Source: JABMPO01 sp964539785
GTDB taxonomy: Bacteria; Fidelibacterota; Marinisomatia; Marinisomatales; TCS56
Direction: 5' to 3'
Assembly: GCA_964539785.1 (NCBI GenBank)
Contig: CAZIJQ010000017.1
Coordinates: forward strand, 1 to 44,870
Length of the DNA: 44,870 nucleotides
Of this stretch, positions 8,101-17,701 are shown piece by piece. The notes beneath the pieces were generated by a model. It searched no databases, was not told the DNA's origin, and was given only the letters and a program-made list of their open reading frames with translations. Position 1 is the stretch's first letter; every line of letters starts with the position of its first letter. A program made the translations under genes and the position numbers.

Positions 8101-8996
8101 TGCCTACCACGGACTCACAGGACAACCGGTCACATGTTCCAGTAATGGTTACAGAGGTTTTGGCCTGGCTGAAAGTCCAACCGGCAGGTATCTACTTTGA
8201 CGGGACCATTGGTCTCGGAGGGCACGCCACTGCCGTCCATTCCCTGCTGAACCAGCAGGGAAAATTAATCGGGTTTGACCTTGATGAGGAGGCGCTGGAA
8301 ATTACCCGATCCCAGTTTAGCGCCTCCTCACCTCTAGTAGTACTACACCACAATTCGTACGACAATTTCCCCGCATTAAGCGTCGAATCCGGCGATTCGC
8401 CCGTTAACGGTATGCTGCTGGACCTGGGACTATCATCCCTGCAGATGGATACACCGGAGCGGGGCTTTTCTTACGCCACCGACGGCCCGTTGGACATGCG
8501 TTTTGATAAAAACAACGGAATTCCCGCCAGTGAATTAATTCGGATTACGGCGGAATCGGATTTAGCCGACCTCATTTATAAATATGGTGAAGAACGTCGC
8601 TCCCGCCCCATCGCCCGATCGATCAAGCAAGCCAAATCCATGAATTCCATTGCCGAGCTTACTGAGGCGATCCGCCGGGTCACACCGCCAGCTCATCGCA
8701 ATCGCAGTCATGCCCGGGTGTTCCAGGCCCTGCGGATCGCGGTCAATCACGAGCTGGATAATTTGATCCGGTTTTTAAAATTATTTCCCGAGCACCTGGC
8801 AATTGGCGGCCGGATTGTAATCCTGAGCTATCATTCATTGGAAGACCGGCTGGTAAAACAGCGCTTCAAATCGCTGGCCGCTGAAAAAACTTACCGCATT
8901 TTGACCAAAAAACCGGTCCGTCCATCAGCGGACGAAATAGCAGTTAACCGGCGGGCGCGACCGGCCAAATTACGGGCTGCGGAGCGGTTATCCTGA
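8100..8996 (+). CDS. rsmH: 16S rRNA (cytosine-1402-N4)-methyltransferase
   Basis: RsmH (MraW) methylates N4 of C1402 in 16S rRNA with S-adenosylmethionine. The 298-aa protein starts with the family's HVPVMVTEVLAWL segment (about residues 12-24). The SAM-binding motif I, FDGTIGLGGHA, follows near 33-43, with GFDLDEEAL after it. NGMLLDLGLSSLQMD and ERGFSYATDGPLDMRFD (about 100-130) are diagnostic. HARVFQALRIAVNHEL and ILSYHSLEDRLVK close the catalytic fold. It overlaps mraZ by one base and ftsL by TGATG, so translation is probably coupled along the operon. Confidence 0.97.
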   Translation: MPTTDSQDNRSHVPVMVTEVLAWLKVQPAGIYFDGTIGLGGHATAVHSLLNQQGKLIGFDLDEEALEITRSQFSASSPLVVLHHNSYDNFPALSVESGDSPVNGMLLDLGLSSLQMDTPERGFSYATDGPLDMRFDKNNGIPASELIRITAESDLADLIYKYGEERRSRPIARSIKQAKSMNSIAELTEAIRRVTPPAHRNRSHARVFQALRIAVNHELDNLIRFLKLFPEHLAIGGRIVILSYHSLEDRLVKQRFKSLAAEKTYRILTKKPVRPSADEIAVNRRARPAKLRAAERLS

Positions 8997-9319
8997 TGGC
9001 TGTCAAACGTCGCACCACCAAACGCCGGAAAGAATTTATTCAGACCATTACCTTTTTCTTTATTTCAATATTCTCAATCACCGGTCTGCTGGTTTACCTG
9101 TGGGTTTATAACGAAATCAATCTGACAATTCGTGAAGTGTCGGGTCTTGAGAAAGTGGCTGCTGGTCTGCTCAATGATAATAAACTTCTCACCAATTCAA
9201 TCGCCCGGCTGGAACGGATTGATCGGATTACCGGGATTGCCCGAACAGAATTGGGAATGGTGACTGCCACACCGGAAACGGTTGTAGTCTACGTGGATTA
9301 TAGCAGGTATGTTCAATGA
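8996..9319 (+). CDS. ftsL: FtsL-like divisome membrane protein
   Basis: Short bitopic protein (107 aa) in the ftsL position between rsmH and ftsI. The N-terminus is strongly basic (VKRRTTKRRKE). One transmembrane helix covers about residues 17-37. The periplasmic part (about 40-85) is a heptad-like helix (IREVSGLEKVAAGLLNDNKLLTNSIARLERI) consistent with pairing to an FtsB/DivIC partner. Sequence conservation in this family is low, so the call rests on size, topology and synteny. No ftsB is in the window. Its stop overlaps the ftsI start (ATGA). Confidence 0.85.
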   Translation: MAVKRRTTKRRKEFIQTITFFFISIFSITGLLVYLWVYNEINLTIREVSGLEKVAAGLLNDNKLLTNSIARLERIDRITGIARTELGMVTATPETVVVYVDYSRYVQ

Positions 9320-11295
9320 CTAAAGCATTCCTGAAACACCGCACCAGAATTACAATACTATCATCTTTCGTCCTAATATTCTGGGCAATTCTCGTGGCCC
9401 GCTTATTTTTAATTCAGGTAGTGGGCGGTGAAGAATATCGTCAGCGCGGAAAACGTCAGGCTCAGGTGAAAGAAGCAATCCCTGCTACCAGGGGGATCAT
9501 CCGGGATCGAAATGCCTTAGCATTGACGTCTAATGTTATTCATTATTCAATTGGTATTCATCCGGCAAAATTAAAAGATCAGACAGCGATTGCCGCTGAA
9601 TTGAGTTCTATAACCGGCAATCCGGAACAACAGTATCTTACTAAGATGCAGTCCGATAAATCTTTCGTCTATCTGGAACGCAATGTCATTGACCCGGCTT
9701 GCGAATCATTGCTTCACAAGCAATATGCCGGAGTGCTGATCGAAAGTTATGTCAGCCGCAATTACCCTCATCAAAATATCGCCGGTCAGATTCTAGGCTT
9801 CAGTGATGTGGACGGCAAGGGTATCGCCGGTATCGAACTGAAATATGATCAATATCTGCAGGGTGAGGCCGGCTGGATGATTAAACAGGCCAACGGACTG
9901 GGGAAGACCCAGCGCGAAGTCAGTTATCCGGTAAATGAACCCGCTGATGGCGCCGATATTTATCTTACAATTGATCTCGAATACCAAACCCTGTTGCAGG
10001 AAGAATTGGCTCGCAGAGTCAAGGAAACCGGGTCTAAATCAGCCAGTGGTATTCTCATGAATCCCCAGGACGGTTCCATTATCGCCATGGCTTCCTCGCC
10101 GGACTTTGATCCTGGGCAACCGGCGGCCTATCCCATGGCAAACCAGAAAAACCGGGCAATTACCGATCAATTCGAGCCCGGATCGACCTATAAAATCATC
10201 TGTGCCACAGCTGCCCTCGACCAAAACACAGTTGCGGTTAATCAGGAATTCAATTGCGAAGGTGGTAAATATACTTATGCCGGAAAATTGATCCGGGACT
10301 GGGAGGATTTCGACCTACTCAATTTTTCACAAATCGTTGAAAAATCCAGTAACGTAGGTATTATCAAGATTGCTGAATTGATCGGTGCTAAAAACTTGCA
10401 CCGTTACTCCCGGGATTACGGATTTGGCTCCCGAACACAAATTGGTCTGATCGGCGAGACATCCGGCAAGTTACGTTCCGTAACAAATTGGTCGAAAATT
10501 TCATTGGCTGAGGTTTCCATCGGTTATGAAGTCGGGGTAACCACGCTGCAATTGGCTTGTGCCTATTCTGCTATTGCCAACGGCGGAATTTTAATGAAAC
10601 CTCGGATCATTGACAAAATCATTAATGCCAAGGGAAAAATCGTTTATCGCGACCGGCCTGAAGTAATCCGTAAAATCGCCAATAAATCCGCCATGAGTAC
10701 CTTAACTGAGATGCTCACCCGAGCGGTAGCCATTGGAACCGGCACCAACGCGGCGATTCCCGGTTGGTCAATTGCCGGGAAAACCGGTACTGCCCAGAAA
10801 TTTATCAACGGCCGCTATTCCAGCTCAGAATACATTTCCAATTTCGCGGGCTTTTTTCCGGCAGAAAATCCCCAGATTGTAGGCGTCTTTGTCCTAGATT
10901 CTCCGAAAGTCGGCTACCATTGGGGCAGCATTGGCGCAGCTCCCATATTTAAGCGTGTAGCCCAGCGGATTATCAATCTGGACGATAACCTGCTACTGGC
11001 CTCTTCAACCAAATCAACTCCCGCTTCCCTTTCCGGACTAGCTCCCGCACCGCTTACTAAAACAACTGACCATCTGGTATCACTGTCAACCACCGCCCTG
11101 GTAAAAACAGTAGCCAATGCGGAGCAATGCACAATCCCGGACACTCGTGGGATGAGCCTGCGTAAAGCCTTGCAAACCATCCGTTCGGCCGGCTTGATTC
11201 CAAAATTCCAGGGATCGGGTAAAGTTGCCTGGCAGAGCCCCAAACCAGGGCAAGTTGTAGCCCCCAATTCAGCCTGCGTTATTGGACTTAAATGA
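9316..11295 (+). CDS. ftsI: Septal peptidoglycan transpeptidase FtsI (PBP3) with PASTA domain
   Basis: Class B penicillin-binding protein that crosslinks septal peptidoglycan. The 659-aa protein has an N-terminal membrane anchor (about residues 12-33) and a pedestal domain with TRGIIRDRNALALTSN. The transpeptidase domain has the nucleophile S290 in STYK (290-293), the SSN triad at 344-346 and KTGT at 489-492. A single PASTA domain occupies about 600-659 (IPDTRGMSLRKALQTIRSAG, then SPKPGQVV) after a Ser/Thr-rich linker. PASTA-bearing PBPs are familiar in Gram-positives and occur in Bacteroidota-type relatives. It shares ATGA overlaps with ftsL and murE. Confidence 0.96.
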   Translation: MTKAFLKHRTRITILSSFVLIFWAILVARLFLIQVVGGEEYRQRGKRQAQVKEAIPATRGIIRDRNALALTSNVIHYSIGIHPAKLKDQTAIAAELSSITGNPEQQYLTKMQSDKSFVYLERNVIDPACESLLHKQYAGVLIESYVSRNYPHQNIAGQILGFSDVDGKGIAGIELKYDQYLQGEAGWMIKQANGLGKTQREVSYPVNEPADGADIYLTIDLEYQTLLQEELARRVKETGSKSASGILMNPQDGSIIAMASSPDFDPGQPAAYPMANQKNRAITDQFEPGSTYKIICATAALDQNTVAVNQEFNCEGGKYTYAGKLIRDWEDFDLLNFSQIVEKSSNVGIIKIAELIGAKNLHRYSRDYGFGSRTQIGLIGETSGKLRSVTNWSKISLAEVSIGYEVGVTTLQLACAYSAIANGGILMKPRIIDKIINAKGKIVYRDRPEVIRKIANKSAMSTLTEMLTRAVAIGTGTNAAIPGWSIAGKTGTAQKFINGRYSSSEYISNFAGFFPAENPQIVGVFVLDSPKVGYHWGSIGAAPIFKRVAQRIINLDDNLLLASSTKSTPASLSGLAPAPLTKTTDHLVSLSTTALVKTVANAEQCTIPDTRGMSLRKALQTIRSAGLIPKFQGSGKVAWQSPKPGQVVAPNSACVIGLK

Positions 11296-12749
11296 AGCGC
11301 TATTTACACAAATTGATGATAGGACTGGTTTCGGGATTGGAAGCAATTCCCCAAATCCCAATATTTGGTATCACTTCTGATTCCAACGCAATCGAGCAGG
11401 GATTTATCTTTATCGCAATACCAGGATCCCATAGTGATGGTCACGACTATATCGATCAGGCCATCGAAAATGGCGCCGTTGCAATCGTTACTGACAGTCG
11501 CGACCTGCCTGAATTACCAGTACCGCGCATTCGCGTAAATGACCCGCGCCGGGCAGAATCCATAATAGCGGCGGAATTCTTTGGTCACCCGTCAAAAGAA
11601 TTAACGGTAATCGGTATTACCGGCACCAATGGTAAAACAACAACTTCGTTTTTAATCGATTCGATTCTCAAAACCGCTAATATAAAATCCGCATTATTAG
11701 GTACACTGGGGGTTTTCGCTGGCGAATATTCCCAGGGGAAATCACTGACCACCCTTAACGCCGGGAATCTGCAAAAATTACTCGCCGATATCCTGGCAGA
11801 CGGTTGCACACACGCTGTCATGGAAGTATCTTCCCATGCCATACACCAGCAAAGAGTGGCCGATGTGGAGTATAAATTTGTCGCTTTCACCAACCTGACC
11901 CAGGAACACCTGGATTATCATGGCACCATGGATGACTACTACCTGGCAAAAGCACATTTATTCAAGACCCTGCCGATTACTGCTACTGCCATAATAAATA
12001 TTGATGATGAACACGGCCAGCAGATAAAATCCGATTGCCGGGCGCCGGCTGTAACGACATCAATGACAATCAGCTCTGATGCCCATTACATCGATTGGAA
12101 AGCAGCCATCGACGGAACCAAAGGGCTGATCGAAATTGGCGAGCATCGGTTAATGATTCAGTCGTCCTTGATTGGTAGTTTCAATCTGGAAAATATTTTG
12201 ACGGCGGTAACGACCGCCTGGGCTATGGGGATTGAGCCCGGAATAATCAGCCGTGGGATCAGAGAATGCCGCCAGATTCCCGGTCGCATGGAACGCTTAA
12301 TGACCCGCACTGGTGGAACGGTAGTCGTTGATTACGCCCATACCCCCGATGCCTATGGCAAAGTCCTGGAATCGATCAGTCGAATTATGGCTGAAAATGG
12401 CAAACTCCTGGTGGTCTTTGGCTGCGGCGGTGATCGCGATCGCAGCAAACGCCCTGAAATGGCCGCAATTGCCGAAAAATATTGCCACCATTGTTTTATT
12501 ACTCCTGATAACCCCCGTTTTGAAGACATCGATCAGATTAACAGCGATATCCTGGCTGGTTTCAAAAATACCAATCATACGGTTTTTGACGACCGGGGGT
12601 CAGCAATGGAAACAGCGTTGGGCCAGCTTCGGGAAAAAGATGTTCTGATTGTCCTGGGAAAAGGCCGGGAAGAATATCAGGATATCGAGGGTGAAAAAGT
12701 GTTTTATTCGGACATCAAAATTATTGAGCAGTTTACCAATGCGAATTGA
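11292..12749 (+). CDS. murE: UDP-MurNAc-L-Ala-D-Glu:meso-diaminopimelate ligase
   Basis: Cytoplasmic ATP-dependent Mur ligase that adds the third residue of the stem peptide. The 485-aa protein has the three Mur domains. The P-loop GTNGKT lies at residues 111-116. The central domain has MEVSSHAI and FTNLTQEHLDYHG. The C-terminal domain has VDYAHTPDA and GCGGDRDRSKRPEM. The substrate-specificity motif is DNPR at 406-409, which marks meso-diaminopimelate rather than lysine enzymes, so the cell wall is probably A1-gamma type. It overlaps ftsI by four bases and murF by eleven. Confidence 0.97.
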   Translation: MKRYLHKLMIGLVSGLEAIPQIPIFGITSDSNAIEQGFIFIAIPGSHSDGHDYIDQAIENGAVAIVTDSRDLPELPVPRIRVNDPRRAESIIAAEFFGHPSKELTVIGITGTNGKTTTSFLIDSILKTANIKSALLGTLGVFAGEYSQGKSLTTLNAGNLQKLLADILADGCTHAVMEVSSHAIHQQRVADVEYKFVAFTNLTQEHLDYHGTMDDYYLAKAHLFKTLPITATAIINIDDEHGQQIKSDCRAPAVTTSMTISSDAHYIDWKAAIDGTKGLIEIGEHRLMIQSSLIGSFNLENILTAVTTAWAMGIEPGIISRGIRECRQIPGRMERLMTRTGGTVVVDYAHTPDAYGKVLESISRIMAENGKLLVVFGCGGDRDRSKRPEMAAIAEKYCHHCFITPDNPRFEDIDQINSDILAGFKNTNHTVFDDRGSAMETALGQLREKDVLIVLGKGREEYQDIEGEKVFYSDIKIIEQFTNAN

Positions 12750-14082
12750 CCTACCCGAACCTGAACAATTTGCTGAATTATTGCAGATCGTCACCGGCGA
12801 CGAAATACCAGTGCTCCCAACCGGTGTTTGTACCGATAGCCGGGAATGTCAGTCGGGCGATATGTACGTGGCAATTAAAGGCGAGCGGGTGGACGGCCAT
12901 GATTTTCTTGAGCAGGTCAAATCTGCGGGAGCCAGCGCAGCGTTGGTAGAACGGGTAAATCCAGCAATTACCGGCCTCAACCAGATTCAGGTAAATAACC
13001 CGGTCCGATCATTGGGCTTAATTGCAAGCGACTGGCGCCGGCAATTCAATATTCCGGTTATCGGTATAACCGGCACCAACGGTAAAACCAGCACCAAAGA
13101 ATTATTAGCACACCTGCTCAGCGCAAAATACAAGGTACATGTCACGACAGGTAATTTCAATACATCCATTGGCCTGCCCCTGACCCTGCTGCAATTGACG
13201 TCCGAACATGAACTCTCGGTTCTGGAGTTTGGCGCCAATCAACCCGGTGATATTGTCCTGCTGACCAATGTGGCCAAACCGACCCATGGATTGATTACCA
13301 ACATCGCCCCGGCTCACCTGGAAGGATTTGGCAGTATTGAAGAAATTGCCCGAACCAAAAGCGAATTATTCTGGGCACTTCCCCAGGGGACAGCCTTTGT
13401 CAACCTCGATGACGAACGGGTTTCAAGGATCGACATTAGCGGTGATCAAATATCATTCAGCTTTCATTCAGCAGCTGACTTCACTGGCCAAATTATTGGC
13501 AAAGTCGGAGTAAATAGCCTTTCGATGACCATCAACGATCAGGAATTATCCTTGCCAAACTGCAATCCGGTATTTGCAAAGAACGTCCTGGCAGCGTCAG
13601 CAATTGCAATTACACTGGGATTAGATTGGGCTGCGCTGCAAAAACAATTGCTCACATTTAAATCTCCAAAAGGAAGATGTGTAGTTATTGAATCAGGCGG
13701 GTTGACAATTATTGATGATACTTACAACGCTAATCTGGTTTCCACCGCGGCGGCCATTGATTTCCTGGCAAATTTCCAAACTGCTGGCCGGCGGATTCTG
13801 ATTTTTGGCGATATGTTCGAGCTAGGACCCGATTCTCCAAAACTGCACCGTCAGGTTGGCGAAAAAGCAAATGAAGCCGGATTGGATGCAGTTTTTACCG
13901 TTGGTAATGACAGTAAGCACACTTATGACGCTATGGAAATTGGTGTTAGAAAACACTTCGATGATAAAAACCAGCTACTGGCAAATTTGGGTAATTATTT
14001 TAATACTGGCGACACAATTTTATTAAAAGGTTCCCGGGGCATGGCAATGGAAACCCTGATCGATGAATTGAGGGCTGTCTGA
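12739..14082 (+). CDS. murF: UDP-MurNAc-tripeptide:D-Ala-D-Ala ligase
   Basis: Last cytoplasmic Mur ligase; attaches D-Ala-D-Ala to make the UDP-MurNAc pentapeptide. The 447-aa product has the N-terminal substrate domain (VCTDSRECQSGDMYVAIKGERVDGHDF), the P-loop GITGTNGKTSTKELL, and GNFNTSIGLPLTLLQL. ITNIAPAHLEGFGSIE and DDTYNANLVS are typical of MurF. The open frame continues upstream to 12649 inside murE, but that extension is an out-of-frame reading of murE. I start at ATG 12739, where the sequence begins to resemble MurF; the genes then overlap by 11 bases. No ddl gene for its dipeptide substrate is in the cluster. Confidence 0.96.
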   Translation: MRIDLPEPEQFAELLQIVTGDEIPVLPTGVCTDSRECQSGDMYVAIKGERVDGHDFLEQVKSAGASAALVERVNPAITGLNQIQVNNPVRSLGLIASDWRRQFNIPVIGITGTNGKTSTKELLAHLLSAKYKVHVTTGNFNTSIGLPLTLLQLTSEHELSVLEFGANQPGDIVLLTNVAKPTHGLITNIAPAHLEGFGSIEEIARTKSELFWALPQGTAFVNLDDERVSRIDISGDQISFSFHSAADFTGQIIGKVGVNSLSMTINDQELSLPNCNPVFAKNVLAASAIAITLGLDWAALQKQLLTFKSPKGRCVVIESGGLTIIDDTYNANLVSTAAAIDFLANFQTAGRRILIFGDMFELGPDSPKLHRQVGEKANEAGLDAVFTVGNDSKHTYDAMEIGVRKHFDDKNQLLANLGNYFNTGDTILLKGSRGMAMETLIDELRAV

Positions 14083-15185
14083 TGTTGTACCACCTGCTCT
14101 ATCCATTGAAATCATACATATCCGGATTGAATATTTTTCAATATATCACCTTCCGGGCAACGTCAGCCGCCATCCTGGCATTGCTCCTGAGTTTTCTTGT
14201 AGGCCCCTGGATTATCCGACTGCTGGAACGTCACCAGATTGGTGAAGAAATCCGAACTGACGGGCCACAATCTCATCTGAGAAAGCAGGGCACACCCACA
14301 ATGGGGGGAGTAATCATTCTAATTGCAGTTATTGTCCCCACCCTCCTTTTTGCCAGATTGGATAATACCTATATACTGATAATCCTGCTGGCCGTTTCCT
14401 GGATGGGGTTGATCGGCTTTATCGACGATTATCTGAAAACAATTCGCAAGACCAAAAGTGGTTTGGTTGCCAAATATAAATTAGCCGGACAAATTATCCT
14501 GGGGCTCGCGGTCAGCGCCTGGATCTTTCTTGCACCTGAATTTCATGATATGCGCAGTGTTACCTCAATTCCATTTTTGAAAAATTACGAATTGGATTTC
14601 GGGTTGCTGTATCCCCTGTTCATCATTCTCATCATAACCGGCTTCAGCAACGCCGTTAATCTGACTGACGGTCTTGATGGTCTGGCAGCAGGTTTGTCGG
14701 CCATCGCATTTATGGTATTTGCCGGAATAGCCTATCTATCCGGTCGCGTCGATTTCTCCGACTACCTGAATATTATTTATTTACCGGGCGCTGGTGAACT
14801 TACGATTTTCGCAGCCGCAATGACCGGGGCTTCCCTGGGCTATCTATGGTTCAATTCCGCTCCGGCGCAAGTATTTATGGGTGATACCGGTTCGTTAGCG
14901 ACCGGTGCGGCTCTGGGTACTCTGGCAGTACTACTTAAAAAAGAAATTTTACTATTGATCATTGGCGGCGTCTTTGTGATTGAGGTAGCCTCAGTCATGC
15001 TCCAGGTTAGTTATTTCCAATGGACCAAAAAACGAACCGGTGAAGGTAAACGTATTTTTAAAATGGCACCGATTCACCACCATTTCGAACTATCCGGTTG
15101 GCCCGAAACCAAAGTCGTTATTCGTTTCTGGATTATCGGCATATTACTGGCGCTATTAAGCTTCGGTACTTTCAAAATTCGTTAA
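14082..15185 (+). CDS. mraY: Phospho-MurNAc-pentapeptide transferase
   Basis: Integral membrane enzyme that moves phospho-MurNAc-pentapeptide onto undecaprenyl phosphate to make lipid I. At 367 aa with about ten transmembrane helices it has family length. Catalytic and Mg-binding Asp residues are visible: D115 and D116 in FIDDYLK, and D268 in FMGDTGS. The PTMGG segment near residue 70 and the HHH motif at 332-334 (PIHHHFE) are diagnostic. NLTDGLDGLA is also present. It starts in a TGATG overlap with the murF stop and ends directly before the murD ATG. Confidence 0.98.
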   Translation: MLYHLLYPLKSYISGLNIFQYITFRATSAAILALLLSFLVGPWIIRLLERHQIGEEIRTDGPQSHLRKQGTPTMGGVIILIAVIVPTLLFARLDNTYILIILLAVSWMGLIGFIDDYLKTIRKTKSGLVAKYKLAGQIILGLAVSAWIFLAPEFHDMRSVTSIPFLKNYELDFGLLYPLFIILIITGFSNAVNLTDGLDGLAAGLSAIAFMVFAGIAYLSGRVDFSDYLNIIYLPGAGELTIFAAAMTGASLGYLWFNSAPAQVFMGDTGSLATGAALGTLAVLLKKEILLLIIGGVFVIEVASVMLQVSYFQWTKKRTGEGKRIFKMAPIHHHFELSGWPETKVVIRFWIIGILLALLSFGTFKIR

Positions 15186-16565
15186 ATGCAGATCGATCAA
15201 AGACATAAGATAAACATTCGCGATCAAAATATCACTGTGATTGGCATGAGCCGCAGTGGGATGGCGGCAGCTTACCTGGCACAGCAGCTCGGTGCACGAA
15301 TATTTGTCAGTGACAACACTGATAACCCGGCCACCCATTCCAATCTGCATAAACTGCAGGACAGCGGTATCAATGGTGAAATTGGCGGACACAGCGACCA
15401 AATTTATGCCACCGATCTGTGGGTGCTTTCTCCGGGAATTGCCGAGGATTCGACTTTAGTTAAATCTGCCTTAGACCGCGATATCCCAATTGTCAGTGAG
15501 ATTGAATTTGCCAGTTGGTTTACTGATGCCCCAATCATTGCCGTAACCGGTTCAAACGGAAAAACCACCACTGTCCATGCCCTGGCCGAGATGTGCCAAT
15601 CAGAGACAATTCACGGCGTTCTGGCTGGTAATATAGGCGTTCCATTCGCAAAAAAAGTTCTGGCCGATTTGGTCAATCCGGACCCGGCCCGGGTCTTTAT
15701 CCTGGAAATATCAAGTTTCCAAATGGAATTCATACTTCATTTTCAGCCCCGGATAGCGGTTTTTCTCAATATATCACCGGATCATTTGGATCGCTATCCA
15801 TCGATGAATGAATATATTACAGCCAAATTGAAAATGGCTGCCAATCTTGATTTAGAAGATTATATAGTATTCAATCTTGACGATAAGATATTAGACGAAA
15901 AATTAAAATCAGATAAAGCCTGGCTGGTGCCATTCAGCATTAAGCCTTATGCAGAAACAACTTATTTTATTAATAACGATAAAATTTACAATTTTGAGCA
16001 CGCCACGCTCATTCCCTTGGATGCGGTCGCCTTACCTGGCCCCCACAACTCTGCCAATCTACTGGCAGCGGCCACGGCGGCCCATCTGATCGGGATACCT
16101 GACGAAACAATAGCCACGGTCATGCAAACTTTCAGGGGTGTACCCCATCGTCTGGAAGAATTGGCCGTGGTTAACGGTATCACCTATGTAAACGATTCCA
16201 AAGCGACCAATCTTGATGCTGTAAAAGTCGCTCTACAGAGTTACCCTGGCCCCATCATTCTGATCCTCGGAGGGAAGGATAAAGGCGGTGATTTTACCGA
16301 ACTGATTCCTTATTTCGCCGACAAGATCAAACTGATTATCGTAATTGGCCAGGCCCGCCCAAAGATCTCTGCCGCTCTCAGGGATGCGGCGAGACCAATA
16401 GCTGTTGAGGGTCTCAGGGATGCGGTTAAGATCACACGGGAAAGTGCCAAGCCTGGGGACGTTGTCCTCTTGTCCCCAGGCTGCGCTAGTTTTGATCAAT
16501 TTCGTGATTTCGAGGATCGCGGCGATCAATTCCGTGAAATTGTAATGGAGCTGGTAAGCAACTGA
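15186..16565 (+). CDS. murD: UDP-MurNAc-L-alanine:D-glutamate ligase
   Basis: Adds D-Glu to UDP-MurNAc-L-Ala. The 459-aa protein begins with a Rossmann-like N-terminal domain (NITVIGMSRSGMAAAYLAQ). Then come the Mur P-loop VTGSNGKTTTVHAL, EISSFQMEF and FLNISPDHLDRY. In the C-terminal half VPHRLEELAVVNGITYVNDSKATN and LILGGKDKGGDF are hallmark MurD sequences, and LLSPGCASFDQF near the end is also typical. The ATG directly abuts the mraY stop without overlap. Its own stop overlaps ftsW by one base (TGATG). Confidence 0.98.
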   Translation: MQIDQRHKINIRDQNITVIGMSRSGMAAAYLAQQLGARIFVSDNTDNPATHSNLHKLQDSGINGEIGGHSDQIYATDLWVLSPGIAEDSTLVKSALDRDIPIVSEIEFASWFTDAPIIAVTGSNGKTTTVHALAEMCQSETIHGVLAGNIGVPFAKKVLADLVNPDPARVFILEISSFQMEFILHFQPRIAVFLNISPDHLDRYPSMNEYITAKLKMAANLDLEDYIVFNLDDKILDEKLKSDKAWLVPFSIKPYAETTYFINNDKIYNFEHATLIPLDAVALPGPHNSANLLAAATAAHLIGIPDETIATVMQTFRGVPHRLEELAVVNGITYVNDSKATNLDAVKVALQSYPGPIILILGGKDKGGDFTELIPYFADKIKLIIVIGQARPKISAALRDAARPIAVEGLRDAVKITRESAKPGDVVLLSPGCASFDQFRDFEDRGDQFREIVMELVSN

Positions 16566-17701
16566 TGAATGTTTTCAATCAAATCTGGAAAAATTACGAT
16601 CGATTCCTGATCACCTGCGTTCTGTTGCTGGCGATTATCGGAACCGTCATGCTTTACAGCGCCAGTTCCATCTGGGCCTATAATCAATATGACAAAGGCA
16701 GTTATTTTCTACAGAAACAAGTTCTGCGGCTGGCGATTGGCCTATTGGTCATGTACGGATTTATGCGGCTTGATTATCGTAAGCTCAAAGATTGGGCTAA
16801 TTATATAATGATCGGGGCAATTATTCTACTGGTAGTCACCAAATTAGCCTATCTGTTGCAGGGTAATTCCAGCCCTGCCCGGTGGATTCGCCTGGGTGTA
16901 CTTACATTACAGACCTCTGATATTGCACGGCTGGCAATAATAATCTATTTAACCGCTTATGTGGTTAAGAAACGGCAACAATTGCACGATTTCTATTTCG
17001 GCTTTTTACCGGCGATTGTCATATTGGCTATCGTCCTGGGACTGATAATAATCCAACCGGATTTCAGTACCGCAGCAATAATTGGATTAATCGGATTTAC
17101 CATTCTTTTCCTTGGTGGTGCCAAGATGCCCCATATTACAATCACCATCACTTCCGCCGTCACAATACTGGTACCGGTGATGTTGATGGAACCTTATCGC
17201 CGCGCCAGAATTCTTTCCTTTTTTAATCCATCTGCCGATACCGGTGGCGCCAGTTATCAGGCGACCCAAAGCCTGATCAGCCTTGGCAACGGCGGATTGT
17301 TCGGTTTGGGACTTGGTAACAGCATGGAGAAAAATCTTTTCCTGCCGACACCACATACCGATTTTATTTTTTCCATCATCGGTGAGGAAACCGGCTTTGT
17401 GGGAGCAATCATTGTGCTCACTCTATTCCTGTTTGTATTTCAGCGGGGAATAAAAATTGCCAAGGATGCCAGCGATCCGTTTGGAATACTGCTGGCTTTG
17501 GGGATTGCTTTCAGTTTCATTTTATATGCTTTTGTGAACACAGGTGTAGTTACCAACCTGCTGCCCACTACTGGCTTGCCAATGCCATTGATCAGCTATG
17601 GCGGCTCGGGACTGGTAATCAATCTGGCAAGTATTGGGATTCTTTTGAATATCAGCCAGAAAAACCGCCCTTCAAAAAATGCTAAAAGGTGGTTTGCGTG
17701 A
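16565..17701 (+). CDS. ftsW: Septal peptidoglycan polymerase FtsW (SEDS family)
   Basis: SEDS glycosyltransferase that polymerises lipid II at the septum, working with FtsI. The 378-aa protein has about ten transmembrane helices. TVMLYSASSIWA follows the first helix. IIQPDFSTAAII and GGASYQATQSLISLGNGGLFGLGLG are conserved, as are HTDFIFSIIGEETGF and the family signature LPTTGLPMPLISYGGSG near the C-terminus. Its place between murD and murG argues for FtsW rather than RodA. It ends in a basic tail (KKNRPSKNAKR) that overlaps the murG GTG start by four bases. Confidence 0.96.
   Translation: MNVFNQIWKNYDRFLITCVLLLAIIGTVMLYSASSIWAYNQYDKGSYFLQKQVLRLAIGLLVMYGFMRLDYRKLKDWANYIMIGAIILLVVTKLAYLLQGNSSPARWIRLGVLTLQTSDIARLAIIIYLTAYVVKKRQQLHDFYFGFLPAIVILAIVLGLIIIQPDFSTAAIIGLIGFTILFLGGAKMPHITITITSAVTILVPVMLMEPYRRARILSFFNPSADTGGASYQATQSLISLGNGGLFGLGLGNSMEKNLFLPTPHTDFIFSIIGEETGFVGAIIVLTLFLFVFQRGIKIAKDASDPFGILLALGIAFSFILYAFVNTGVVTNLLPTTGLPMPLISYGGSGLVINLASIGILLNISQKNRPSKNAKRWFA

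Noticed and set aside
12649..12738. Upstream extension of murF
   Set aside because: It reads murE in another frame; ATG 12739 gives the normal MurF N-terminus.
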